From: an uncultured Bacilli bacterium
Lineage (GTDB): Bacteria; Bacillota_I; Bacilli_A; RF39; UBA660
Direction of reading: 5' to 3'
Assembly (NCBI GenBank): GCA_910577075.1
Contig: CAJTKV010000023.1
Coordinates: forward strand, 17,914-28,467
Length of the DNA stretch: 10,554 nt
Position 1 is the stretch's first letter. Every line of letters starts with the position of its first letter. Below the pieces are notes generated by a model. The model saw nothing but the letters and a program-made list of their open reading frames with translations. It did no database searches and was not told the DNA's origin. Position numbers and translations under genes: made by a program. Below, one piece after another: positions 1 to 7,176 of the stretch.

Positions 1-1
1 A

Positions 2-1642
2 GAAGCAGGGGCAAGTGCTTTAAATTCACAAAGTTTAGAAGGTCAAAGTCTAAATGGGCAGCCAACAGTTTTACCAAATAACCAACCTGTAAATAATCCA
101 ATGGGGATGCCATCGGGCGAGCAGGTGGCTCCAACACCACAGGATAATTCTGCATCTCCTATGGCTCCAACAGTGGAAAATCCAATACCTCCACAAGCCC
201 CAGTAATGCCATCTAATCCTGTACCTCCGATGGATATGTCCAATCAGGTGTCTGGTCCTCAAACTTTAAGCAACCAAGGGGAAATAGGTGATGGTGTAAA
301 AATTGCATCGACAGCTGCCCCAGTAATTGAAAGTAAGAAAAATAAAAAGGTTATCATTATTGTAGCGGTAATCTTAGCAATTGTCGCTATAGCAGCGGGA
401 ATCGGCGTATATTATTATATGAGTCAATATAAGAGTGCCGATAAACGTATTGATGCCGTCTTCAGCGGTATGAATAAATTTGCTGCTGGATTAAAAGCGG
501 AAAAAGTTGAGGTAAAGAGTGGAACTTATGATATCTCTGCTTCCTTATCCTATGGCGAAACGAACCTTGATGGAAAATTTGATGGCAAGTATGCTTATGA
601 TTTAGAAAAGAAAATAATGGATTATACTCTAAACATTTCCAAATTAAATATGAAGAGTGAAGGAGAAGATTTAGAGTTAATAGATAAAGATCCTTTAAAA
701 TTAGAATTATATACTGCGGAGTCTAAAGCCTATATTTTACTAGAGAACTTCTATGAAAATTATATTTATTCAGATATTGAAGGTTACGATAGTTTATTTG
801 AAGGTATTGAACAAAATGATATCAATTATACACTTATCCTTCAGGGATTTATCAATGCCATAAAATCTGGATTAAAAGCCGCAAGTAATACGCAAACAGT
901 TAAAGATGTTACATTAGATGGCAAGACTCAAAAAGCCAATGTAGTTACCATCATTTTAAATAAGAATAATAAAAAAATCATCCTTGAGCGAATTATCAGC
1001 CACATGAAAAATAATACGAAATTTTTAGAGGAATTTGCTAAATTATCTAGCATGAGTGTTGATGAGTTAAAAGATAGCCTTGATGAATCTATAGAAGATA
1101 TGGAATATGGAGAAGAATCACCAACTCTTGAAATAATAACAGATAAGAAGGGCTCTTCATTACTTGGAATACGCCTTTATGATGAAAAAGCTAATTTCGA
1201 GTTAGCAAAAGTTACTAGTGGTTATAAATTGTCATTTAAACAGGATCAAAAAGATGTCTTTAATTTAGTTTATACTTCTTCATCGACAACTAATTCTACC
1301 GCTAAAGAGACTAGCCAAAAGATTGAACTTACTTCTTATGATGAAGATAATAATTTGTTAAAAGCTTCTTTAGAGATAGCTGTTAAAGATGATATTAATC
1401 CAAAAGTAGAAAAGATAAACACAAAAAATAGTGTTAATTATCAAAATATAAGTGCTGAAGATCAACAGAAAATACTTACTAATATTTCTAATTTCGGGAA
1501 TTTAGGATTATTATTTCAAAGCTTCTTTGGGGGCATAATGACGCCAAGTACGCAAAATCCTTATGGGACAATTACTAATCCAAGTAGTACGGTTACATCT
1601 CCAACGGGAAATGGTACAACTATAACAACACCAGGATTATAA
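2..1642 (+). CDS. Single-pass membrane protein of unknown function (5' partial)
   Basis: The reading frame is open from base 2, so the start lies upstream and 546 residues are visible. The ATG at 101 is internal: no ribosome binding site precedes it and the low-complexity composition continues upstream. The first ~115 visible residues are rich in Pro, Asn, Gln and Ser, without charge clusters, as in a disordered cytoplasmic linker. A basic stop-transfer-like KKNKK precedes one strongly hydrophobic helix encoded at about 350-421. The remaining ~400 residues are hydrophilic, Lys/Asp/Glu/Tyr-rich and probably extracytoplasmic, ending in a Ser/Thr/Gly/Pro tail. Topology (N-in, C-out) is inferred from the positive residues before the helix. 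I recognise no family. Many Firmicute proteins of this layout carry an N-terminal zinc ribbon, but that part would lie outside the window. A hairpin terminator follows immediately, so this is the last gene of its transcript. Confidence 0.85.
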   Translation, partial: EAGASALNSQSLEGQSLNGQPTVLPNNQPVNNPMGMPSGEQVAPTPQDNSASPMAPTVENPIPPQAPVMPSNPVPPMDMSNQVSGPQTLSNQGEIGDGVKIASTAAPVIESKKNKKVIIIVAVILAIVAIAAGIGVYYYMSQYKSADKRIDAVFSGMNKFAAGLKAEKVEVKSGTYDISASLSYGETNLDGKFDGKYAYDLEKKIMDYTLNISKLNMKSEGEDLELIDKDPLKLELYTAESKAYILLENFYENYIYSDIEGYDSLFEGIEQNDINYTLILQGFINAIKSGLKAASNTQTVKDVTLDGKTQKANVVTIILNKNNKKIILERIISHMKNNTKFLEEFAKLSSMSVDELKDSLDESIEDMEYGEESPTLEIITDKKGSSLLGIRLYDEKANFELAKVTSGYKLSFKQDQKDVFNLVYTSSSTTNSTAKETSQKIELTSYDEDNNLLKASLEIAVKDDINPKVEKINTKNSVNYQNISAEDQQKILTNISNFGNLGLLFQSFFGGIMTPSTQNPYGTITNPSSTVTSPTGNGTTITTPGL

Positions 1643-1655
1643 TTGAGTAATTTTT

Positions 1656-1681
1656 AAACGTGTTTAAATACACGTTTTTTT
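1656..1681 (+). terminator. Rho-independent terminator after the membrane-protein gene
   Basis: A perfect 8-bp stem (AAACGTGT at 1656-1663, ACACGTTT at 1670-1677) with a six-base loop is followed by four more T and an AT-rich tail. It lies 14 bases after the stop codon and just upstream of the priA promoter, so it separates the two transcripts. Confidence 0.8.
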
Positions 1682-1693
1682 ATTTATCTTTAT

Positions 1694-1720
1694 TAGACGC
1701 TCACTTTTTTATGCTATAAT
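1694..1720 (+). promoter_or_regulatory. priA promoter (extended -10)
   Basis: A consensus TATAAT at 1715-1720 is preceded by TG at 1712-1713, giving the extended -10 form TGnTATAAT. The -35 is weak: the best candidate is TAGACG at 1694-1699 with a short spacer. The expected start of transcription, about 1727, falls on the ribosome binding site AAGAGGTG (1727-1734), so the leader would be only about 13 bases. Confidence 0.65.
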
Positions 1721-1739
1721 GAACATAAGAGGTGATAAT

Positions 1740-3929
1740 ATGTATGCCGATGTTTTAATACAATATGGCGTTAAATCTTTAGATCACACATTCACTTATC
1801 ATATCCCGAGTGCTTTTATCGGGCAGTTAGATAAAGGAATGAAAGTATCGGTTCCCTTTGGCAAACAAAATATCAATGGCTTTGTTTTAAAGATTCACGA
1901 TAATGCTCCAACGGGAGATTATGAAGTTAAAGATATCACGAATATTATCACCAAAGAACTAAAATTAAATGATGAACTTTTGCAACTAGGATACTATATC
2001 AAAAATCGTACCCTTTGCACATTGATAAGTGCCTATCAAACTATGCTTCCAACCTCTTTAAAAGTACAAAATAACAAGGAAAACTATGATTTAATGCTTA
2101 CTTATGTCAAAATTAATAAAGACAATCAAACAGTTGATGAGTACATAAAGAATAATAAGCGCTCTTTAAAACAAAATGAATTATTAGAGCAATTAAAGAA
2201 GGGAAGAATCTTAAAGAAAGATATAAAAAGCAAGAGCTGCTTAAATAGATTAATAGAATTAGATTTAGTAGCATATGAATATGAAAGCGTCTATAGAATA
2301 AATAAAAGTTCTTTAGATAAAGATAAACCCCAATTAACGGATGAACAAAAAAACGCCTGTGATACTGTAAAAAAAAGAATAAATGAATATGATACTTATC
2401 TATTACACGGCATAACAGGTTCAGGAAAAACAGAAGTCTATATGCATTTATGTGAAGAAGTTATAAAAGAGGACAAGTGCGGCATCATGTTAGTTCCTGA
2501 GATTTCTCTAACCACACAGATAGTTCATCGTTTTTATGATAGATTCGGAAGTGATGTGGCCATTTTTCATTCAAATTTGAGTGAAGGTGAAAAATTCGAT
2601 GAATATAAAAAGATTATGAAGGGGGAAGTACACATTGTCGTAGGAACGCGCTCCGCTATATTTACGCCGATAAAAAAATTAGGTCTTATTATCATTGACG
2701 AAGAGCATTCTAGTAACTATAAACAGGATAATATGCCGAGATATCATGCCCTAGATATCGCTAAATGGCGTTGTGAATATCATAATTGCCCCTTAGTTTT
2801 AGGATCGGCTACCCCTTCCTTAGAGAGTATGGCTAGGGCAAGTAAGAATGTCTATAAATATATTGCCCTGACTAAGAGAATTGGCACATCGAAGTTACCA
2901 TCAATGGAAATAGTCGATATGGCACCCGAGTTTAAAAAGCGCAACATGGTATTGTCTGAGACATTGCAATTAGAGATAATGGCCACGCTTGAACGTCATG
3001 AACAAGTTATGCTTTTACTTAATCGCCGAGGTTTTTCAACGATTATCAATTGTCAAAGTTGTGGTTTTACCTATAAATGTCCTCATTGTGATATCACCCT
3101 TACTTATCATAAGACGAGTAATCATCTTCGATGCCATTATTGTGGTTATACTGTTATTAAATCTGATATATGTCCTGAATGTGGCGAAAAAGCCATAAGA
3201 GATTTTGGTTTGGGAACCGAGAAAGTCGAGCAAACTTTAAAGGAGTTATATCCTTCCTATAGGATTGTAAGAATGGATGCTGATACAACATCAAAAAAGG
3301 GCTCTCATGAAGACATAATAAAGGGTATAGAAAATCTAGAATATGACATCATCGTGGGCACGCAGATGATCAGTAAAGGCCTTGATTTTCCCAAAGTTAC
3401 CCTTGTAGGAATCATAAATGCCGATGAATCCTTAAATATTCCCGATTTTCGAAGTGGTGAAAACACCTTTAGTTTATTGAGTCAAGTAAGTGGAAGAGCT
3501 GGAAGAGCCGACTTAAAAGGAAAAGTTATTATTCAAACATTTAATCCCGACAATAAAACCCTAAACTATGTTTTAAAAAATGATTACTTAGGTAATTACA
3601 ACTATGAAATGGACATTCGAAAAAAACTAAAATATCCGCCATATTATTACTTAGTCTTATTGAGAATTACTTCTAAAAATTATGAGATGGCTAGTAAAGA
3701 ATCGATTAAAGTGGCCAATTATCTTCGAAAACAAATAAAGAATGAGACGATTTGTCTAGGCCCAACCACAGCTAATATGTTTAAGATTAATAATGTCTTT
3801 AGATTTCAGGTGATTATAAAATACCGTCGGGAAGATAATCTTTTTGATATAATTAGCGAACTCGATAGACAATATATCAACAATAAAGATGTCAATCTAG
3901 AAATTGATGTAGATCCTTTGAGAATATAA
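1740..3929 (+). CDS. priA: Primosomal protein N' (replication restart helicase PriA)
   Basis: PriA is the 3'-to-5' superfamily 2 DNA helicase that recognises stalled forks and loads the primosome. The 729-residue product has the N-terminal 3'-DNA-binding domain (residues 1-~105), Walker A GITGSGKT at 224-231, Walker B DEEH at 320-323, the helicase motif GSATPS, and LLNRRG. Between 438 and 481 it has eight cysteines in four CxxC pairs (CQSC, CPHC, CHYC, CPEC), the two-zinc primosome-interaction insert. Motif V (GTQMISKG, 540-547) and motif VI (SGRAGR, 584-589) follow. Every catalytic and zinc-binding residue is present. Length is close to E. coli PriA (732) and shorter than B. subtilis (about 805). 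I chose ATG 1740, six bases after GAGGTG; the ATG at 1719 overlaps the -10 box. The def/fmt genes that often follow priA in Firmicutes are absent here. Confidence 0.97.
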   Translation: MYADVLIQYGVKSLDHTFTYHIPSAFIGQLDKGMKVSVPFGKQNINGFVLKIHDNAPTGDYEVKDITNIITKELKLNDELLQLGYYIKNRTLCTLISAYQTMLPTSLKVQNNKENYDLMLTYVKINKDNQTVDEYIKNNKRSLKQNELLEQLKKGRILKKDIKSKSCLNRLIELDLVAYEYESVYRINKSSLDKDKPQLTDEQKNACDTVKKRINEYDTYLLHGITGSGKTEVYMHLCEEVIKEDKCGIMLVPEISLTTQIVHRFYDRFGSDVAIFHSNLSEGEKFDEYKKIMKGEVHIVVGTRSAIFTPIKKLGLIIIDEEHSSNYKQDNMPRYHALDIAKWRCEYHNCPLVLGSATPSLESMARASKNVYKYIALTKRIGTSKLPSMEIVDMAPEFKKRNMVLSETLQLEIMATLERHEQVMLLLNRRGFSTIINCQSCGFTYKCPHCDITLTYHKTSNHLRCHYCGYTVIKSDICPECGEKAIRDFGLGTEKVEQTLKELYPSYRIVRMDADTTSKKGSHEDIIKGIENLEYDIIVGTQMISKGLDFPKVTLVGIINADESLNIPDFRSGENTFSLLSQVSGRAGRADLKGKVIIQTFNPDNKTLNYVLKNDYLGNYNYEMDIRKKLKYPPYYYLVLLRITSKNYEMASKESIKVANYLRKQIKNETICLGPTTANMFKINNVFRFQVIIKYRREDNLFDIISELDRQYINNKDVNLEIDVDPLRI

Positions 3930-3936
3930 AAAAGTC

Positions 3937-3965
3937 TTGCAAAATAATCTTAAAGAGATTATAAT
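3937..3965 (+). promoter_or_regulatory. Promoter of the 3993 gene, with an overlapping palindrome
   Basis: TTGCAA at 3937-3942 and TATAAT at 3960-3965 are separated by 17 bases, a good vegetative sigma factor promoter. A perfect 7-bp inverted repeat (ATAATCT at 3944-3950, AGATTAT at 3956-3962, five-base centre) sits between the two boxes and overlaps the -10. A further AATCTC at 3967-3972 repeats the half-site downstream. This layout would suit repressor binding, but I cannot assign a regulator. Confidence 0.65.
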
Positions 3966-3992
3966 CAATCTCATTGAAAGGAAGAGATAAAA

Positions 3993-4877
3993 TTGAGCGC
4001 GTTTAAATTCATTGGCTATTATGATGAAGATAGATTGCGAATATACGAGACATGCCAGAACTTAAATAGTAATAATATAAGTAAAATATATTATCATAAA
4101 GACTCATCCGAGTATCTTTTCCTTAAAGGCGATAGAAAGAAAATTCCTAATACAGAAGAGCTTAAAAGAATTCATGTATTTGTCATGGGAAAAGAGATGT
4201 ATAAAAAAGATATTTTAATTAAGGCTGGAGTTTTAAGTGGAATGCTTTTATTGATTTCCTTGCTTAGACATGCTCATATCCTATCGCAAGATATTCTACC
4301 GGAAGTTTTATCTCTTCCTCATGAGACACAAGTGCTGCAAGAAATTGGTAAATCTTTTCACGCAATAGATGAAAAAGATATAAGAAATAAATTAATCGAG
4401 ATGATTAACCGTGCCGAGGTCGACTTAGCTGACCGCAATTATCGAATATTATATTATCTATATTATTTAGCTTTTATTGATGGCTTAGATAATTATGATT
4501 TTATGGAGTATATAAATATAAAAGATGGCATCAATGGGCGCCTAAACTACCATGATTTCTTAGTATTATATATAAGTGGCAAATTTAATTATGAGAGCAT
4601 TATGAAAAATCCCGAGAGTGATGCCTTAAAGGTCACTTATGACAATATAGATATGTTTTTAGAACTAAATATGTTACTCCAACAGGAGGTTATAGATGAG
4701 AATATACCCTTGGAAGAATACGACAATTTTATTTGCATATTCGGGAGCTATTTGAAAAAAAGAGATGCCGATTTGCATCGGGTATGGTCTTATAAAGTTC
4801 AACATTCGTCCATGTTTGGAGAATTAGTTAATTTAAAATTTTTAATATATTTGAAAATATTGGATATCTCTAATTAG
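3993..4877 (+). CDS. Hypothetical protein with one predicted membrane segment
   Basis: The 294-residue product starts at TTG 3993, preceded at good distance by AAGGAAGAG (3979-3987). There is no better in-frame ATG upstream, and the promoter ends at 3965. Residues 1-70 are hydrophilic with several Tyr and Lys. Residues 74-91 form a hydrophobic stretch that could be a single membrane helix. The remainder (100-294) is mostly predicted helical, Leu/Tyr/Asp-rich and probably soluble, without cysteine clusters, a nucleotide-binding loop or other catalytic motif that I can see. It is a single-gene transcript between priA and the glycine T-box. I recognise no family, and its base composition does not differ from its neighbours. 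No clear terminator follows it. Confidence 0.75.
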   Translation: MSAFKFIGYYDEDRLRIYETCQNLNSNNISKIYYHKDSSEYLFLKGDRKKIPNTEELKRIHVFVMGKEMYKKDILIKAGVLSGMLLLISLLRHAHILSQDILPEVLSLPHETQVLQEIGKSFHAIDEKDIRNKLIEMINRAEVDLADRNYRILYYLYYLAFIDGLDNYDFMEYINIKDGINGRLNYHDFLVLYISGKFNYESIMKNPESDALKVTYDNIDMFLELNMLLQQEVIDENIPLEEYDNFICIFGSYLKKRDADLHRVWSYKVQHSSMFGELVNLKFLIYLKILDISN

Positions 4878-4880
4878 GTA

Positions 4881-4909
4881 TTGAAAATTTTATAAAATAA
4901 TATTATAAT
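4881..4909 (+). promoter_or_regulatory. Promoter of the T-box / glyQS operon
   Basis: TTGAAA at 4881-4886 and TATAAT at 4904-4909 with a 17-base spacer form a near-consensus vegetative promoter. Transcription should start near 4915-4917, giving a leader of about 125 bases before the first ATG. It is the best-matched promoter in the window, as expected when control is exerted by attenuation downstream. Confidence 0.8.
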
Positions 4910-4913
4910 TGAC

Positions 4914-5021
4914 TTGTTAAGTGATGACAGGTGTGGAAAGCCTCGAGCTATGAGATGACTAGAGAACAAAGTATGGTGGAACAGCGAAGCAATTCGCCCA
5001 TATATGCTTAGTTCTTTTTTT
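4914..5021 (+). promoter_or_regulatory. Compact T-box leader, glycine type
   Basis: T-boxes bind uncharged tRNA and switch between termination and antitermination. The antiterminator is clear: TATGG (4972-4976) pairs with CCATA (4998-5002), then comes the seven-base bulge TGGAACA (4977-4983), then GCGAA (4984-4988) pairs with TTCGC (4993-4997) across a GCAA tetraloop. The family bulge is UGGNACC; here only the last base differs. The N is A, which pairs with U73, the discriminator of bacterial tRNA-Gly, matching glyQS downstream. The outer pairs GAAC (4964-4967) with GTTC (5011-5014) and AAG with CTT lengthen this hairpin directly before seven T (5015-5021), a terminator. Only ~50 bases precede the antiterminator, so Stem I must be much reduced. 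GGT at 4930-4932 is a possible specifier, not proven. Confidence 0.82.
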
Positions 5022-5039
5022 GTTTTAAGGAGGGTATTT

Positions 5040-5584
5040 ATGCGCATATTTGTGGGATGTAGCACGAGTTCAGTAGTGCCAATTAAATATCGTGATTTAG
5101 CTAGCGAAATAGCAACGATGTTGACGCGGAACAATCATAAACTAGTATTCGGCGGTCCCCAATCGGGGATGATGGGTAAATGCTATATGACTTTTAAGTA
5201 TGAAGAAGCCAAAACAAAAGCGGTATTAGATATTTCTGAAGTTTCCGTTTTAGAAGATGTCGAAGTTGATGCCTCAAAAGTATCTCCCTCAACATTTCAA
5301 ATATCTATGTCTCAAGCGAGTTGATATTGATACTACCAGGAGAAATTGGCACCTTAGCTGAATTATTTAGTATTATGGATGAGAAGATAAAAAAACATAG
5401 TAATATTCCCATAGTTCTATTTAATTTTGATAATTTCTATACCCCTTTAATTAATTTTTTGAAGGATATGGAAAGTGATGGATTCATAAATGAAAGTCAT
5501 TTAAATACAATTGATATAGTAACTGATGTAAAAAGTTTAGAAATGTATATTTCAAGAATAGAAAGTGAAAAGAAGGAGAATTAA
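5040..5584 (+). pseudogene. LOG-like Rossmann-fold phosphoribohydrolase gene, frameshifted
   Basis: Two overlapping reading frames together encode one protein of the LOG / lysine-decarboxylase-like (SLOG) superfamily, whose members cleave nucleoside 5'-monophosphates or bind nucleotides. The first frame (ATG 5040, behind AAGGAGGG, stop TGA 5322-5324) carries the N-terminal strand MRIFVGCSTSS and the nucleotide loop GGPQSGMMG. The second (5321-5584) carries PGEIGTLAE, equivalent to the family motif PGGxGTxxE, and the C-terminal helices. The break near 5319-5327 falls only a few residues before that motif, within the fold. A TTG at 5321 overlaps the TGA, so reinitiation is conceivable, but there is no ribosome binding site and no slippery heptamer. 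The family arginine shortly before PGGxGT seems replaced (VSPST where VSxRT is usual), consistent with decay. A sequencing error cannot be excluded. It lies between the T-box and glyQS. Confidence 0.72.
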
Positions 5585-5588
5585 AATT

Positions 5589-6956
5589 ATGGCAAAAAAT
5601 ATGGAAGAATTAGTAAATTTTTGTAAGCAATATGGTTACATATTTCAGGGAAGTGAAATATATGGTGGTCTTGCCAATACTTGGGATTACGGTCCTCTAG
5701 GAAGCAGACTTAAAAACACCGTCAAGGATTGTTGGAGAAAGAGATTTATCCAAGAAAGACGCAATGCCTATGAAGTTGATGCCGATATCTTAATGCATCC
5801 AAGAGTATGGGAAGCAAGTGGACACGTTCAAGGATTTTCAGATCCTTTAGCTGATTGTAAGGAATGTAAGACGCGTCACCGTGTCGATAACCTCATAAAT
5901 GACTTTACCAACTCTAGTAAGGGAGATGCGATGAGTCAAGAAGAGATGATGAATTTTATTAAGGAGAATAAAGTTCCTTGTCCTAAATGTGGAAAATCTA
6001 ATTTCACTGATATTAGACAATTTAATTTAATGTTCCAAACGCAAAGAGGAGTTACGAATGATTCCAAGAATGTCGTTTATCTAAGACCCGAAAATGCGCA
6101 AGGTGAGTACGTTAACTTTTTAAATGTTCAAAGAACAATGCGTGCAAAATTACCTTTTTCAATTGGACAAATTGGTAAAGCCTTTAGAAATGAGATTACC
6201 CCTGGTAATTTTACATTTAGAACCATCGAGTTTGAACAAATGGAATATCAGACATTCTGTAAAGAGGGAAATGACTCTGAATTATATCAATATTTTAAAG
6301 AATATGGTAAGAAGTTCTTTATGGATTTAGGTTTACCTGAGGAAAAACTAAGATACCATGATCATGAGAAATTGGCTTTTTATGCTAAAGAGGCTTGTGA
6401 TATTGAATATAATTTCTGCTTTGGTTGGGGCGAGATAAATGGTACCCATAATCGTACTAATTATGATTTATCGCGTCATCAAGAGTATTCAGGTACTTCA
6501 CAGATGTATTTAGATCCTGATACTAATGAAAAATATATTCCCTATATAATTGAATCAACTTATGGACTTGATAGAACTGTTTTAGCTCTTTTAGACGAAG
6601 CTTATCGTGTTGAAGAATTAGAAAATGGGGAAACTCGTGAAGTTTTAAAATTAAATCCTGTATTGGCTCCATTTAAAGTTAATGTATTACCTTTAATCAA
6701 AAAGAACCATGCTGAAAAAGCTTTAGAAATTTATGAAGAATTAAGCAAATATTTCATGACGAGCTATGATGAAACAGCTAACATTGGTAAACGTTATAGA
6801 AGAGCCGATGCAATCGGTACCCCTTGGTGTTTAACTGTTGACGATGAAACGATAAATAATAATACTGTTACTTTAAGAGACAGGGATACTATGGAACAAA
6901 TAACTTTGCCTCTAGAAGAAGTAAAAGATTATATACTAGAAAGAATAGTATTTTAA
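5589..6956 (+). CDS. glyQS: Glycine--tRNA ligase, single-chain (alpha2) type
   Basis: The enzyme activates glycine with ATP and charges tRNA-Gly in the cytoplasm. The 455-residue product is the dimeric class II form found in Mollicutes, Staphylococcus and Thermus, not the alpha/beta GlyQ+GlyS form. The start is typical (NFCKQYGYIFQGSEIYGG, WDYGPLG). Cysteine pairs C90/C93 and C131/C134 form the zinc-knuckle-like insert. Class II motif 2 begins at FRNE (199-202) and continues to RTIEFEQME; motif 3 includes GLDR (326-329). The anticodon-binding domain starts at about residue 358 (LAPFKVNVLPL) and contains GKRYRRADAIGTPWC. I chose ATG 5589, ten bases after AAGGAG (5573-5578). That site lies in the last codons of the LOG-like frame, so the two are one operon under the T-box. 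Nothing appears to be missing. Confidence 0.97.
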   Translation: MAKNMEELVNFCKQYGYIFQGSEIYGGLANTWDYGPLGSRLKNTVKDCWRKRFIQERRNAYEVDADILMHPRVWEASGHVQGFSDPLADCKECKTRHRVDNLINDFTNSSKGDAMSQEEMMNFIKENKVPCPKCGKSNFTDIRQFNLMFQTQRGVTNDSKNVVYLRPENAQGEYVNFLNVQRTMRAKLPFSIGQIGKAFRNEITPGNFTFRTIEFEQMEYQTFCKEGNDSELYQYFKEYGKKFFMDLGLPEEKLRYHDHEKLAFYAKEACDIEYNFCFGWGEINGTHNRTNYDLSRHQEYSGTSQMYLDPDTNEKYIPYIIESTYGLDRTVLALLDEAYRVEELENGETREVLKLNPVLAPFKVNVLPLIKKNHAEKALEIYEELSKYFMTSYDETANIGKRYRRADAIGTPWCLTVDDETINNNTVTLRDRDTMEQITLPLEEVKDYILERIVF

Positions 6957-6970
6957 ATACTGTTCTTTTT
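6943..6970 (+). terminator. glyQS terminator overlapping the coding end
   Basis: GAATAGTAT (6943-6951) pairs with ATACTGTTC (6957-6965), nine base pairs with one G·U, closing a TTTAA loop, followed by TTTTT. The glyQS stop codon (6954-6956) lies in the loop, so the 5' arm is coding sequence for the last residues of the enzyme. Confidence 0.75.
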
Positions 6971-7040
6971 ATATGTTATCTCTTTAGAATATAAAAATAG
7001 GTAATAAAACTATTTTTAACTGGCTTTTTTGTAACTTTTT

Positions 7041-7049
7041 TGCTATAGT
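7041..7049 (+). promoter_or_regulatory. Probable extended -10 promoter of the membrane-protein cluster
   Basis: TGCTATAGT fits the extended -10 form TGnTATAnT, and no good -35 is seen 16-18 bases upstream. The strong ribosome binding site AGAGGTGA (7060-7067) follows a few bases after the expected start near 7056. A separate 8-bp inverted repeat (6993-7000 with 7010-7017) lies just upstream without an adjoining T-run. Confidence 0.5.
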
Positions 7050-7071
7050 AATAAACCAAAGAGGTGAAACG

Positions 7072-7176
7072 ATGATTGGCATATTTGTTATAGTAGGTTC
7101 TTATGTTATATCTCTAAGTTCTATCGTAACCTATTTCACTTTATATGAAAGAAAAAGAAGAAATTGGGTTTTGTAA
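7072..7176 (+). CDS. 34-residue membrane protein, or N-terminal part of a split gene
   Basis: ATG 7072 stands five bases after AGAGGTGA, the best translation signal in this cluster, and downstream of an extended -10 box. The product is a hydrophobic helix of about 25 residues (GIFVIVGSYVISLSS onward) followed by the basic tail YERKRRNW, so the C-terminus is probably cytoplasmic. The stop TAA is at 7174-7176. The next frame overlaps it by 13 bases and has no comparable ribosome binding site, so the two may be halves of one gene broken by a one-base slip in the A-rich tract 7148-7163. Alternatively this is a genuine small membrane peptide coupled to the next gene. I recognise no family. Confidence 0.55.
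   Translation: MIGIFVIVGSYVISLSSIVTYFTLYERKRRNWVL

Noticed and set aside
1719..1739. Upstream ATG at 1719 as the priA start.
   Set aside because: It lies in the -10 box (TATAATG), upstream of the expected transcript 5' end, and ATG 1740 has the GAGGTG site and the conserved N-terminus.
5322..5330. TGA codons in the LOG-like frame as tryptophan (Mollicutes code 4).
   Set aside because: Reading through the two TGA codons reaches a TAG soon after and never restores PGExGTxxE, so a frame change is needed whatever the code. No conserved gene in the window has an in-frame TGA, and tryptophans checked are TGG.
5316..5330. Programmed -1 frameshift in the LOG-like gene.
   Set aside because: The junction GCG AGT TGA has no X XXY YYZ slippery heptamer, and no convincing downstream stem or pseudoknot was found by eye.
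6993..7017. Hairpin AAAAATAG/CTATTTTT as a second terminator after glyQS.
   Set aside because: The stem is almost all A-T and is not followed directly by a T-run; the glyQS terminator at 6943-6970 is sufficient. It could still act as a weak element.
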